Origin: an uncultured Burkholderiales bacterium
Lineage (GTDB): Bacteria > Pseudomonadota > Gammaproteobacteria > Burkholderiales > Burkholderiaceae_C
Assembly (NCBI GenBank): GCA_903932865.1
Contig: CAIZHQ010000026.1
Coordinates: 186,001 to 250,000, forward strand
Length of the DNA stretch: 64,000 nt
Direction of reading: 5' to 3'
Shown: one piece after another, positions 8,074 through 17,085 of the stretch
Layout of the letters: each line of letters begins with the position of its first letter
How positions within the stretch are numbered: position 1 is the first letter of the stretch
Position numbers and translations under genes: made by a program
The notes under the pieces: generated by a model
The model's database searches: none
Told to the model about the DNA's origin: nothing
Seen by the model: the letters and a program-made list of their open reading frames with translations, nothing else

Positions 8074-9140
8074 TTGGCCGGGCCTGCACGGAAGGTTTTG
8101 AGGTGGGCCATCACCTCGTCAAAAGTCTCTGTGGGCACCATGGTGCCGCGAATACGAGGGTAGAGTTTTTCGGCCAGGTCGTTCCACTCTTTCATTTGCG
8201 CGGCATTGGGTTTGTTGACCGTGAGGCCCCGCTTTTTCATGGCATCCACCGCTTCTTCGACCTCTTGCCGGGCTTTGGTGCGGATTTCTGCACCCGCCTT
8301 GTCGCTGGCAGCACGCACCGCTTTTTGAACCTCTGGCGACATGCCTTCCCACGCTTTGCGGGTCACCACCAAAGCCCCCACAATCGGGGCCCAATTGATC
8401 TCCAGCATGTGGGGCGCAGAGTTGAAGACCTGGGTCGCCAATGCAAAGTAGGGTGTTGAAGGCACCACATTGATCATGCCTGTCTGGATGGCGGGCAAGA
8501 TGTCGGTGGTCTCCAGCGGCACGGGCGTGTAGCCCAGGCTTTTCATGATGTTTTGCTGGTCGGGCTCCGAGCCCCACGCAAAAAACTTCATGCGCTTGTA
8601 GTCATCGGGCCTGAGCGCCGCTTCTTTGGAGAAGAAACGCACCCAGCCCGCGTCGCCCCAAGCCAGCACCACAAAACCTTTGTCCATGAACTTCTTTTCC
8701 ATGGCCGGGCGCATCTTCTCGCGCACGTAGTCCACTTCTTCCCAGTTTCGAAACAAAAGCGGCATGGCCTGCAGTGCCGCGATCGAGGGCTCGATTTCGC
8801 GCAAACCCACCACCGACAGCAATGCCCCTTGCAACTGGCCAATGCGCATGCGCCGCGCCATTTCAGCCTCGCCACCCTGCGCACCATCCGGGAACACCAC
8901 GTACCGAGCCCCCGGGCCTTGCGCCGTGCGCCAGCTGTCTGCGATGTCGATCAGTTGGCGGTGGTAGAGCGAGTTTTTGGGCACCAAAGACCCAATGCGC
9001 AACTGCTGGGTGTTGGCCTGGGCTGTAGGTGCGCTCGCCATCACCAAAGCCACCAACAACGCATTCAGCGACGCGCTCAGCCATTGAGCCCACTGCTTGG
9101 TTTGTACCCAACCGATTGTTCCTGCCATGCTCAAGTCCAT
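8070..9140 (-). CDS. dctP: TRAP transporter solute-binding protein (DctP family)
   Basis: This 356-residue periplasmic binding protein starts with a signal peptide ending in the VMASAPTAQA region (about residue 42). The mature protein begins LRIGSLVPKNSLYHRQL, and the family's ligand-contact region around GYTPVPLETTDILPAIQTGMINVV is present. It delivers the substrate to the fused DctQM permease. Its start codon directly follows the tatT stop; a second ATG four codons on is also possible. Pairing with TatT suggests a less usual, perhaps hydrophobic, ligand as proposed for TPAT systems, but this is inference. Confidence 0.92.
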   Translation of the reverse strand: MDLSMAGTIGWVQTKQWAQWLSASLNALLVALVMASAPTAQANTQQLRIGSLVPKNSLYHRQLIDIADSWRTAQGPGARYVVFPDGAQGGEAEMARRMRIGQLQGALLSVVGLREIEPSIAALQAMPLLFRNWEEVDYVREKMRPAMEKKFMDKGFVVLAWGDAGWVRFFSKEAALRPDDYKRMKFFAWGSEPDQQNIMKSLGYTPVPLETTDILPAIQTGMINVVPSTPYFALATQVFNSAPHMLEINWAPIVGALVVTRKAWEGMSPEVQKAVRAASDKAGAEIRTKARQEVEEAVDAMKKRGLTVNKPNAAQMKEWNDLAEKLYPRIRGTMVPTETFDEVMAHLKTFRAGPAK

Positions 9141-10046
9141 TCAAAAAAGATCATCCGCGTTGTCCAGCAACCACTGCGCACGCTGACGCATGATTTGACT
9201 CGACAGGTCGGTGCGTTGGGCACTCACGGTCAGTGCTTGTTTCAACAAGGCTTCAAAGGCAGGCCTGTCGCCTGCCGCTTGGGCAATGGCCTCGGCTTTG
9301 TCCACCAAGGGCCCTGGGCTTTGGCCCCCGCTGATGGCAAAAGCTTGGTCAAAAAATAAAGCAGCTTTGGCGTTAGACCCACCCGGGCGTGCGGCCTCAA
9401 AATTGCCCATCAAACTGGCCAAAGCCCCTTGCCCATGGTTGGGCGAGGTGCGCCAAGCCAATTCGGCCAATCGCACAGCCAAAGGCAAATCAGCGACCGC
9501 ATCGGGGTCGTCTTTGGACAGCGCGATGTAAGCGCCCCAAGAAGCCGCTGCCCAATAAGCCACGCCCACTTGTTCGGCCCGGAGCTTGGGCCAAAGTGCG
9601 GCTTGTGGTTGCGCCAAGGCGGTAGAAAATCCGGGGCTCGTCTGGTTCAAAGCGGCCATGGCATGGCGATGGGCTCGCCAATACAGGCGCCGTGCGCGCT
9701 CGTTGAGCTGGTGCGCGGCTTTGGCATCGGTGTTGGCCAAGCGTTCCGCCTCAAAAGCCACAAAAGCGTAGGCGTACTGCGTGAAACCCGAAGCCACCGA
9801 TTCGGCCAATGGCAAATGCCCGGGCGACTGGCGCAACAAGGATTCGGACACTTTGAGATAAAACGCACTGGCTTCACGCGCCAAACCGATGTCTTCTTCT
9901 TCGGCATGGCCTTGGGCGGTGAGGGCATCGGCAGCACTGCTGACGAGCAGCTGGCGCGGCATGCAAGCGCTCAGCAGGCTGGCCATCAAGAGCATGCCCA
10001 TCAGGCGCCATGGGACAGCAAGTGGCTTGATATATTTGACGGGCAT
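9141..10046 (-). CDS. tatT: TatT-family TRAP-associated lipoprotein
   Basis: This 301-residue protein is a TRAP-associated TPR-like lipoprotein (TatT, the T component of TPAT transporters). A lipobox LSAC places the lipidated cysteine at residue 28. The rest is almost wholly helical, with family features such as EEDIGLAREASAFYLKVSESLL and the WGAYIALSKDDPDAVADLPLAVRLAELAW segment split across repeats. In Treponema, TatT binds the DctP-type partner TatP. Here tatT, dctP and dctQM are contiguous with no gaps, so they should form one transporter. Confidence 0.88.
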   Translation of the reverse strand: MPVKYIKPLAVPWRLMGMLLMASLLSACMPRQLLVSSAADALTAQGHAEEEDIGLAREASAFYLKVSESLLRQSPGHLPLAESVASGFTQYAYAFVAFEAERLANTDAKAAHQLNERARRLYWRAHRHAMAALNQTSPGFSTALAQPQAALWPKLRAEQVGVAYWAAASWGAYIALSKDDPDAVADLPLAVRLAELAWRTSPNHGQGALASLMGNFEAARPGGSNAKAALFFDQAFAISGGQSPGPLVDKAEAIAQAAGDRPAFEALLKQALTVSAQRTDLSSQIMRQRAQWLLDNADDLF

Positions 10047-10236
10047 GGTCCGGGCTGTGGCTCTGTGGTGCGTCTGGCGGGAGAGCAGCCACTGGGCCGA
10101 TACCAGTGAGGTGTTGAAAACGATCAGTCTATGAAGGACGCGTGAATAATTCGTGACACGCGGCCTTCCGCGATAATCTCGTCACCCTTTTGCAAAGGCC
10201 CGTAGCCTCTACGTGCTGTTTTTTCGGAGTTCCAAC

Positions 10237-11214
10237 ATGAGCACTTTCCAAACCACCGGCGCACGCGCCACGGGCCTGGCCACCATTGCCGCTGACGGCA
10301 CCGTGCTGGACACCTGGTTCCCGTCCCCAGAACTGGCTTCCGACGTGACCGCCAGCGGCAGCAACCGCCTGACGCAGGCCGAAGCCGTCGCCGCTTTGGG
10401 CGCTGACGTGGCTCAGGCCTTGGTCGCATGCAGCGTGCGCAACGCCACCGTGGTGGCTGTGCGCACCGAAATCAAGTCGTTGGCCGACGCGCCCACCGAC
10501 ACGCACGACGCCTACCTGCGCCTGCACCTGCTGAGCCACCGTCTGGTGCTGCCGCACGGCGCCAACGTGACCGGCATCTTTGGCCTGCTGCCCAACGTGG
10601 CCTGGACCAACTTCGGCCCCTGCGCCTTGGCCGATGTGCCTGCCGCCCGCCTGAAAGCCCGTGGCACCGGCCGCGTGCTGGAAATCAAAGGCCTGGACAA
10701 ATTCCCACAAATGACGGACTACGTGATCCCGACTGGCGTGCGCATTGCCAACGCCGACCGTGTGCGCCTGGGCGCGCACCTGGCCAGCGGCACCACCGTC
10801 ATGCATGAAGGTTTTTGCAACTTCAACGCCGGCACCTTGGGCGCGAGCATGGTCGAAGGCCGCATCAGCGCGGGTGTGGTGGTCGATGACGCCAGCGACA
10901 TCGGCGGCGGCGCGTCCATCATGGGCACGCTGTCAGGTGGCGGTAAAGAAGTCATCAAGGTTGGCAAGCGCTGCCTGCTGGGCGCCAACGCCGGCATCGG
11001 CATTTCGCTGGGGGACGATTGCATTGTCGAAGCCGGTTGCTATATCACCGGTGGCAGCCGCGTTCAGTTGCCCGATGGCTCGACCATGAAAGCCAAAGAA
11101 CTGTCCGGCAAAAACGGCATCTTGTTCCGCCGCGATTCACAGTCGGGCGCGTTGCACGCCATCCCGCGCAACAAGAGCTGGGGCGAGTTGAACGCCGAGT
11201 TGCACAAGAACTGA
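10237..11214 (+). CDS. dapD: Tetrahydrodipicolinate N-succinyltransferase, actinobacterial type
   Basis: This 325-residue protein is DapD, which succinylates tetrahydrodipicolinate in the lysine/diaminopimelate pathway. It has an N-terminal alpha/beta domain and a left-handed beta-helix of hexapeptide repeats (about 170-270, for example [17 protein letters not shown] turns). The segments [32 protein letters not shown] and [20 protein letters not shown] follow the long Mycobacterium-type enzyme rather than the roughly 274-residue E. coli type. ATG 10237 was chosen for the GGAG seven bases upstream. It stands alone with its own terminator. Confidence 0.93.
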   Translation: MSTFQTTGARATGLATIAADGTVLDTWFPSPELASDVTASGSNRLTQAEAVAALGADVAQALVACSVRNATVVAVRTEIKSLADAPTDTHDAYLRLHLLSHRLVLPHGANVTGIFGLLPNVAWTNFGPCALADVPAARLKARGTGRVLEIKGLDKFPQMTDYVIPTGVRIANADRVRLGAHLASGTTVMHEGFCNFNAGTLGASMVEGRISAGVVVDDASDIGGGASIMGTLSGGGKEVIKVGKRCLLGANAGIGISLGDDCIVEAGCYITGGSRVQLPDGSTMKAKELSGKNGILFRRDSQSGALHAIPRNKSWGELNAELHKN

Positions 11215-11231
11215 TTTCAGGTTTTTAAATC

Positions 11232-11269
11232 AAAACGGCGTGCACGCGACAGCGGCGCGCCGTTTTTTT
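11232..11269 (+). terminator. Rho-independent terminator of dapD
   Basis: AAAACGGCG (11232-11240) pairs with CGCCGTTTT (11258-11266) and runs into seven Ts. It lies 18 bp after the dapD stop and before the convergent esterase gene. Confidence 0.85.
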
Positions 11270-11310
11270 CTGGCTGAGCCGTCAAACCACCCACCGGATC
11301 AAGCCCCTCT

Positions 11311-12264
11311 TCAACGCACCCGATCCAGCCACTGCTTGATCAATTTGGTGACGGTTTTGTCGGCGCTGTTGATCGAATAGACCTCGGACATGTGGCTGTG
11401 GCCCATGAGTTTGTAGGAGCCGGGGCATTGGCCAGCCTTGCACAAGGCAGCGCGGAGTTGCTCGCTTTGGGCGTGAAAGTCGGGGGGGTCCAGCTCGGCA
11501 TAGGCCAACAACAGGGGCACCTGGGCCGCGACCAAACCGGGCACGGCAGAGCGGGTGGGGTACTGCGCGGCATCCTGGCCAAAGTAGGCTTGCAGGGGCG
11601 GGTTGACCACGGCGGTGGATGGATCGAAGATGCCCGAAAGCAAGACAGCACCGGCCAGGCCCGAGCCGGGCACCACATGGAACTGCGGGTGTGCCACGTA
11701 CTGCGCCACATGCGCCGCGCCCGCCGAATGGCCCATGAGGATGATGCGCTGGGGGTTGCCACCCTTGCCCGCCATGTTCTCGCGCACCCACTTCAAGGCC
11801 GCCTGAATATCTTGTTGCGCCGCAGGCCAGGGGTGGGCAGGAGCCAGGCGGTAGGTCATGTTGACGCCGACCATGCCCTGGCGAACGGCCCACAGCATGA
11901 TGTTGTCGTAAAAAGGGCTGGTGCCGGTGCGGCGCTCGCCGCGCATGAAGCCACCGCCGTGCACGAACACCAGCACAGGCTGGCCCGCTTGAGGTTTGTC
12001 GGGGGTGAACACGTCCAGCAGGTTTCGAGCATCTGCGCCGTAGCGCACATCGCGGCGCACCTGTACGCCCGCATAAGGCTCGCGCTCGGCCAGTGGGGCG
12101 TAGAGTTTTTCGGTGGGCGGCGGCGCAACGACCGGGCCGATCTTGAGCAATTCTGCAGCGATCGGGGCTGTAACGACCGAAGGCACTTCGATGGTTTTTG
12201 AAGAGGGTACGGCGGCGCAAGCGGCCAGCGACAAAGCCATGAGGGCGCCTAAAAATGTACGCAT
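11311..12264 (-). CDS. Alpha/beta hydrolase, lipoprotein esterase
   Basis: This 317-residue hydrolase belongs to the hormone-sensitive-lipase/carboxylesterase-like group. The oxyanion motif HGGG is at 102-105 and the nucleophile elbow GHSAG at 178-182 (S180). An acid residue in AELDPPDFH and a histidine in GHSHMSEV complete a triad. The N terminus MRTFLGALMALSLAACA is a lipoprotein signal with Cys16 as the probable lipidation site, so it should act in the periplasm or outer membrane on ester substrates. It is convergent with dapD and is followed upstream by the DUF1232 gene on the same strand. Confidence 0.88.
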   Translation of the reverse strand: MRTFLGALMALSLAACAAVPSSKTIEVPSVVTAPIAAELLKIGPVVAPPPTEKLYAPLAEREPYAGVQVRRDVRYGADARNLLDVFTPDKPQAGQPVLVFVHGGGFMRGERRTGTSPFYDNIMLWAVRQGMVGVNMTYRLAPAHPWPAAQQDIQAALKWVRENMAGKGGNPQRIILMGHSAGAAHVAQYVAHPQFHVVPGSGLAGAVLLSGIFDPSTAVVNPPLQAYFGQDAAQYPTRSAVPGLVAAQVPLLLAYAELDPPDFHAQSEQLRAALCKAGQCPGSYKLMGHSHMSEVYSINSADKTVTKLIKQWLDRVR

Positions 12265-12315
12265 GAGACTGTCTCCTGTCGTGAAGTTAGCAGCGTCAAC
12301 CGGCGGTTGAAACGC

Positions 12316-12660
12316 TCACGCAAACCAGCGGCCCACCTTCTCGCGGGCTTGCTGCCTGACCTCGTCGGTCACAGACATGGCCACGGTCAGCGCGGCCGAA
12401 ACCAGCACCCCCAGGTCATCCGAGTACCCCAAGACGGGCGTGATGTCGGGCACCGCGTCGATGGGCGAAATGAAATAGGTCAAGGCACCGTAAATGACGG
12501 TCTGAGCCCACCGCGGGGTATCGGTTTTTTGCGCAGCGTAGTAAAGGCACAGCGCGCGCTCGACCACCTCTTTGCCCGCCACACAGGCAAAGCATTCAAG
12601 TTTGTCCCAAAAGCCTTTTTCCGAAAAAGCAAGGGGGTCGTGGGGCTTGTCTTGGACCAT
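12316..12660 (-). CDS. YkvA/DUF1232 family protein
   Basis: This 114-residue protein carries the DUF1232 core YFISPIDAVPDITPVLGYSDDLGVLVSAA, recognisable by SPIDxxPD and the following DD. Family members are small and membrane-associated, with no settled function. It is transcribed just after acetoacetyl-CoA synthetase (nine-base gap), so the two are probably co-transcribed. Confidence 0.88.
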   Translation of the reverse strand: MVQDKPHDPLAFSEKGFWDKLECFACVAGKEVVERALCLYYAAQKTDTPRWAQTVIYGALTYFISPIDAVPDITPVLGYSDDLGVLVSAALTVAMSVTDEVRQQAREKVGRWFA

Positions 12661-12669
12661 GCTGAAGGT

Positions 12670-14790
12670 TTACACCTTGGCCAAATGCTGCTTCGCCAGT
12701 TCCACGTACCAATCCAGGCAACCCGGGTTGGCCATGGCGTCCCTGTTGACGACCTTCTCCAGCGGCTGGCCGAGCATGAGTTTTTTGATCGGCAACTCCT
12801 GCTTTTTGCCCGACAGGGTGCGCGGAATTTCGGCCACCTGGAAGATTTCGTTGGGGATGAAGCGCGGGCTGAGCGCCACCTTGATGGCATTGTTGAGTTT
12901 GGCCTTGAGCGCATCGTCCAACGCCATGCCCGGGCGCAGCACCACAAACAGCGGCATGTAGCTTTCTTTGCCCAAGTACTCCAGGTCCACGACCATAGAG
13001 TCCATGACTTCGGGCAGGGCCTCGACCGCGCTGTACAACTCGCTGGTGCCCATGCGCAAGCCGTAGCGGTTGATGGTGGCGTCGCTGCGGCCAAAGATCA
13101 CGCAGCCTTCGCCCACACCTTGCGCGTCACCGATGCGCAGCCAGTCGCCGTGCCGCCAGACGCCGCCCATGCTGGCCGGGCCGTCGCCGCCGCCCGGCAT
13201 CCGTCCATGGCCTGCGGGGTACATCTCAAAATAGCTGGCCAGATAACGGGCGTTGTCCTTGTCGTTCCAAAAGTACAGCGGCATGGACGGTATGGGCTGC
13301 GCGCAGACCAGCTCGCCCACTTCGCCCAGCACAGGCTCGCCCGCTTCGTTCCAGGACTCGACCGCGCAACCCAGTTCGCGGCATTGCATGACGCCGGGCT
13401 CCTGCGGCAGCTCGCGGTGGCCGCCCAAAAAGGCCCCCGCAAAGTCGGTGCCGCCAGAGATGTTGCACCACCAGATGTCGGTGCCAATGGCCTTGAATTG
13501 CTCGACACCCCAAGTCTGCGTGTCGGCCGACAGGGGCGATCCAGTGGTGCCCAAGGCACGGATCAGAGACAAATCGCCGCTTCGGGAAATGTCCAAACCG
13601 GCTTTGTGGCAATTGGCAAAATAGGCCGCGCCTGCGCCAAAAAAGGTGACTTTTTCCTGCGCCGCCATGCGCCACAAAATGCCCCAGTCCGGGTTGTCTT
13701 TGCTGCCGCCGGGGTTGCCGTCGTAAATCACGCAGGTCACGCCGTTGAGCAAGCCCGCCACCTGCGCGTTCCACATGACCCAGCCAGTGGAGCTGTACCA
13801 GTGAAAGCGCTCTCCCCAACTGTTGGGGTGGTAGCTGCAGCCGATGTCGTTGTGCAAAATCTTGTTGGCCAGCGCCACGATCACAGTGCCGCCATGGCCA
13901 TGCACGATGGGTTTGGGCAGGCCGGTGGTGCCACTGGAATAGACGATCCACAGCGGATGGTCAAACGGCAACCACATCGGCTCGAAAGCCTGCACCTCAG
14001 CATCGTCACGTGCGGTGATGGTTGACATCTGCACACTGGCACCCACGTCGCAGCGGGCCAGGTCCAGCGTGCCCAGGTTGTCGTGCACGATGACGTGCTG
14101 CACGCTGGGCAAGGCGTCGCGCAGCTCCTGCACCACAAGCATGCGGTCAAAGTCGCGCCCGCCGTAGCTCACGCCGTCCACCGCAATCAACACCTTGGGC
14201 TCGATTTGCTTGAAGCGGTCGAGCACGGCATGGGTTCCCATGTCCGGCGCGCAGATGCTCCACACGCCACCCACGCTGGCGGTGGCCAAAAAAGCCACCA
14301 TGGCTTCGGGGATGTTGGGCAAATACGCCGCCACCCTGTCCCCCGGCTGCACGCCCTGCGCTTGCAGGTGCAAGGCCATGGCCGAGACCTGGCGGTGCAG
14401 CTCCGGCCAGGTCATTTCGCGGCGCAGGCCTTTTTCGTTGTGGCTGATGACGGCCAAAAACCCCGCCTCGTGCGCAGGCTGTACATGCCGAAGCACCTGG
14501 TGCGCGTAATTGGTCTGGGCCCCAGGGAACCACTTGGCCCCCGGCATGACGTTGTTCAACAGCACCGCAGTGTGTGGCGTTGGGGACTGGAAATCGAAGT
14601 AATCCCAAATGCTTTGCCAAAACGCGTCCAGCTCGGTCACCGACCAACGCCAGAGGTCGTTGTAGGTGGCAAAGCTCAGGCCGCGTTCATCGCGCAGCCA
14701 GTTTTGGTAGAGCCGGATTTGCGGCAAATGGGGGGCAGGAGCAGAAGGTCTTGTCGCGGTGTTCATGCGTTGCAGCGTATCAGCGGCCAT
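12670..14790 (-). CDS. aacS: Acetoacetyl-CoA synthetase
   Basis: This protein of about 700 residues activates acetoacetate with ATP and CoA, feeding ketone bodies or polyhydroxybutyrate breakdown products back into acetyl-CoA metabolism. It has the long acetoacetate-CoA ligase N terminus (WSVTELDAFWQSIWDYF), the ANL phosphate loop IVYSSGTTGLPKP, the SGGTDF motif, and the C-terminal lysine region LSGKKQELPIKK. The first ATG is at 14790; an ATG eight codons on (14766) is equally plausible, since neither has a clear ribosome site. A DUF1232 gene follows in the same direction. Confidence 0.93.
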   Translation of the reverse strand: MAADTLQRMNTATRPSAPAPHLPQIRLYQNWLRDERGLSFATYNDLWRWSVTELDAFWQSIWDYFDFQSPTPHTAVLLNNVMPGAKWFPGAQTNYAHQVLRHVQPAHEAGFLAVISHNEKGLRREMTWPELHRQVSAMALHLQAQGVQPGDRVAAYLPNIPEAMVAFLATASVGGVWSICAPDMGTHAVLDRFKQIEPKVLIAVDGVSYGGRDFDRMLVVQELRDALPSVQHVIVHDNLGTLDLARCDVGASVQMSTITARDDAEVQAFEPMWLPFDHPLWIVYSSGTTGLPKPIVHGHGGTVIVALANKILHNDIGCSYHPNSWGERFHWYSSTGWVMWNAQVAGLLNGVTCVIYDGNPGGSKDNPDWGILWRMAAQEKVTFFGAGAAYFANCHKAGLDISRSGDLSLIRALGTTGSPLSADTQTWGVEQFKAIGTDIWWCNISGGTDFAGAFLGGHRELPQEPGVMQCRELGCAVESWNEAGEPVLGEVGELVCAQPIPSMPLYFWNDKDNARYLASYFEMYPAGHGRMPGGGDGPASMGGVWRHGDWLRIGDAQGVGEGCVIFGRSDATINRYGLRMGTSELYSAVEALPEVMDSMVVDLEYLGKESYMPLFVVLRPGMALDDALKAKLNNAIKVALSPRFIPNEIFQVAEIPRTLSGKKQELPIKKLMLGQPLEKVVNRDAMANPGCLDWYVELAKQHLAKV

Positions 14791-14849
14791 GCACCGTTGT
14801 CACGCGCATCAACCCTGAAATGTGCACCTAGGTGACAGCCCCAAAATCT

Positions 14850-15416
14850 TCAGGCTGCCGGGTCTTTTTGCATGCGTGCACTCTTCCAGTACACGTCGTC
14901 GCCACCATTCATCCGGTTGAGCACGCGGGCCAGCACAAACATCAAGTCGGACAAGCGGTTGAGGTATTGGCGCGGCGTGTCGTTCAGGGCTTCTTCATTG
15001 CCCAGCGCCACGCAGGCGCGCTCGGCCCGGCGCGCCACGGTGCGGCACACATGGGCCTGCGAGGCACCCCGGGTGCCGGCAGGCAAGATGAACTCTTCCA
15101 GTTTGGGCAGTTGCGCGTTGTAAGCCTCCAGCGCCGCATCCAAAGCGGCCACGGCTTCTTCCTTGAGCAGCTCAAAGCCAGGAATGGAGAGCTCACCGCC
15201 CAGGTTAAACAGCTGGTGCTGCACCTCGACCAGCACCTCGCGCACGTCGGCAGGCATGTCTTCGCACAACAGCAAACCGATGTTGGAGTTCAACTCGTCC
15301 ACTTCGCCCATGGCGTGCACGCGCAGACTGTTTTTGGACACGCGTTGGTTGTTGCCCAAGCCGGTGGTGCCGTTGTCGCCGGTGCGGGTGGCGATTTGTG
15401 TGAGTCGGTTGCCCAT
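14850..15416 (-). CDS. Cob(I)yrinic acid a,c-diamide adenosyltransferase, PduO type
   Basis: This 188-residue enzyme transfers adenosyl from ATP to cobalamin. The ATP-binding N terminus TRTGDNGTTGL, the helix ending in LCED, and the active-site stretch RTVARRAERACVAL with LNRLSDLMFVLAR are all present. ATG 15416 is preferred because the family starts just before TRTGD; a longer frame reaches 15509 but adds unrelated sequence. No cobalamin riboswitch is visible upstream. It supports B12-dependent enzymes encoded elsewhere. Confidence 0.93.
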   Translation of the reverse strand: MGNRLTQIATRTGDNGTTGLGNNQRVSKNSLRVHAMGEVDELNSNIGLLLCEDMPADVREVLVEVQHQLFNLGGELSIPGFELLKEEAVAALDAALEAYNAQLPKLEEFILPAGTRGASQAHVCRTVARRAERACVALGNEEALNDTPRQYLNRLSDLMFVLARVLNRMNGGDDVYWKSARMQKDPAA

Positions 15417-15614
15417 GGTCTTGCTTTCTTTTTGTTCGCTTAAGTGTGCAGGAGCGGGAAAATCACCCACCCAAGTGGGCTCCTGCAAAGAGGGTTGATT
15501 GTCAGCCAACTGGCCGCAACTTGTCTGGCAGCGGACAGCAAGGCCTCTGTTTGCGGCGTAAACTGCCGTTTAGCATGTCTGGCGGGCTTGGCCCGTCACC
15601 ACTGGAGACACCCC

Positions 15615-17042
15615 ATGAATGCCCCCACTTCCGTCGCCCACCTGGCCCCAGAAATCGCGCAACGCGCCGTGCCCGAAGCCTTTTTGGCGGCCCTCAAGGC
15701 CCGCTTTGGCGGGAACTGCTCTACGGCCATGATCGTGCGTGAGCAGCACGGACGCGACGAATCGGCCTTCACCCATGTGCCGCCACCGGCTGCGGTGGTA
15801 TTTGCCGAAAGCACACAAGACGTGGCCGATGCCGTCAAGCTGTGCGCCGAACACAAAGTGCCCGTCATTCCCTTTGGCGTGGGCTCTTCGCTCGAAGGCC
15901 ATTTGCTGGCGGTGCAAGGCGGCATCAGCATCGACCTGATGCGCATGAACAAGGTGCTGGCCATCAACGCCGAAGACCTGACGGTGACGGTGCAGCCGGG
16001 TGTGACGCGCAAGCAGCTCAATGAAGAAATCAAATCCACTGGCTTGTTTTTCCCGATCGACCCAGGCGCCGACGCAACCATCGGCGGCATGAGCGCCACC
16101 CGCGCCAGCGGCACCAATGCTGTGCGCTACGGCACCATGCGCGAGAACGTGTTGGCCATGGAAGTGGTCACCGCCCAAGGCGAAGTGATCCGCACCGGCA
16201 CACGCGCAAAAAAATCAAGCGCCGGTTACGACCTGACGCGCCTGATGGTGGGCAGCGAAGGCACACTGGGGGTGATCACCGAAATCACGGTGCGCCTGTA
16301 CCCCTTGCCCGAAGCCATTTCGGCCGCGATTTGCTCTTTCCCCAGCATCGAAGCAGCGGTGCACACGGTGATCCAAACCATCCAATTGGGCGTGCCGATT
16401 GCCCGGGTAGAGCTGATTGACCACAACGCGGTGCGCATGGTCAACGCTTACGCCAAGCTGAGCCTGCGCGAAGAGCCCCTGTTGCTGATGGAGTTTCACG
16501 GATCGCCTGCGGGCGTGAAGGAACAAGCCGAAACGGTCCAAGAGATCGCCAGCGAGTTCGGCGGCAACGCTTTCGAATGGGCCGTCACACCCGAAGAACG
16601 CACACGCCTGTGGACCGCACGGCACAACGCCTACTTTGCGGCCATACAGAGCAAACCCGGCTGCCGCGCCATCAGCACCGACACCTGCGTGCCCATCAGC
16701 CGCTTGGCCGATTGCCTGCTCGACTCCATCACCGAAACCGATGCCAGCGGCATTCCTTACTTTTTGGTCGGCCATGTCGGCGACGGCAACTTCCACTTTG
16801 GCTATTTGATCGACCCGAACAACCCGCAAGAGTGCGAAACCGCCGAAGCTTTAAATCAGCAACTGGTCAACAGGGCGCTGCGCTTGGGCGGCACCTGCAC
16901 TGGCGAGCACGGCATTGGCCTGCACAAAATGGACTTTTTGCGCACCGAAACCGGCGAAGGCGCCGTGGACATGATGCGCACCATCAAGCGCGCGCTGGAC
17001 CCGCACAACATCATGAACCCGGGGAAGATTTTCTCGATGTGA
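15615..17042 (+). CDS. FAD-linked D-2-hydroxyacid (D-lactate) dehydrogenase
   Basis: This 475-residue flavoprotein has a VAO-type FAD domain (about 50-235) and an FAD-oxidase C-terminal domain. The FAD pyrophosphate region VIPFGVGSSLEGH, the GATIGG-like turn in PGADATIGGM and the C-terminal motif VGDGNFHFG followed by GEHGIG are typical of cytochrome-linked D-lactate or glycolate dehydrogenases. It would pass electrons to the respiratory chain. ATG 15615 has GGAG ten bases before it; the upstream in-frame extension to 15444 is not conserved-looking. A BenE permease gene converges on it. Confidence 0.9.
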   Translation: MNAPTSVAHLAPEIAQRAVPEAFLAALKARFGGNCSTAMIVREQHGRDESAFTHVPPPAAVVFAESTQDVADAVKLCAEHKVPVIPFGVGSSLEGHLLAVQGGISIDLMRMNKVLAINAEDLTVTVQPGVTRKQLNEEIKSTGLFFPIDPGADATIGGMSATRASGTNAVRYGTMRENVLAMEVVTAQGEVIRTGTRAKKSSAGYDLTRLMVGSEGTLGVITEITVRLYPLPEAISAAICSFPSIEAAVHTVIQTIQLGVPIARVELIDHNAVRMVNAYAKLSLREEPLLLMEFHGSPAGVKEQAETVQEIASEFGGNAFEWAVTPEERTRLWTARHNAYFAAIQSKPGCRAISTDTCVPISRLADCLLDSITETDASGIPYFLVGHVGDGNFHFGYLIDPNNPQECETAEALNQQLVNRALRLGGTCTGEHGIGLHKMDFLRTETGEGAVDMMRTIKRALDPHNIMNPGKIFSM

Positions 17043-17085
17043 GGCCCAGGGGCCTTTCACGGGCCTTTGCGCGCAGCAAGCCGCT

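Noticed and set aside
12307..14025. Long plus-strand open frame (572 codons) opposite acetoacetyl-CoA synthetase
   Set aside because: It is the mirror of a well-supported gene, is rich in His/Gln/Arg/Gly without domain-like order, and shows no motif; high GC leaves such frames open by chance.
14790..15416. Cobalamin riboswitch for the adenosyltransferase
   Set aside because: The region before 15416 is short and shows no B12-box-like sequence or room for the aptamer before the neighbouring gene.
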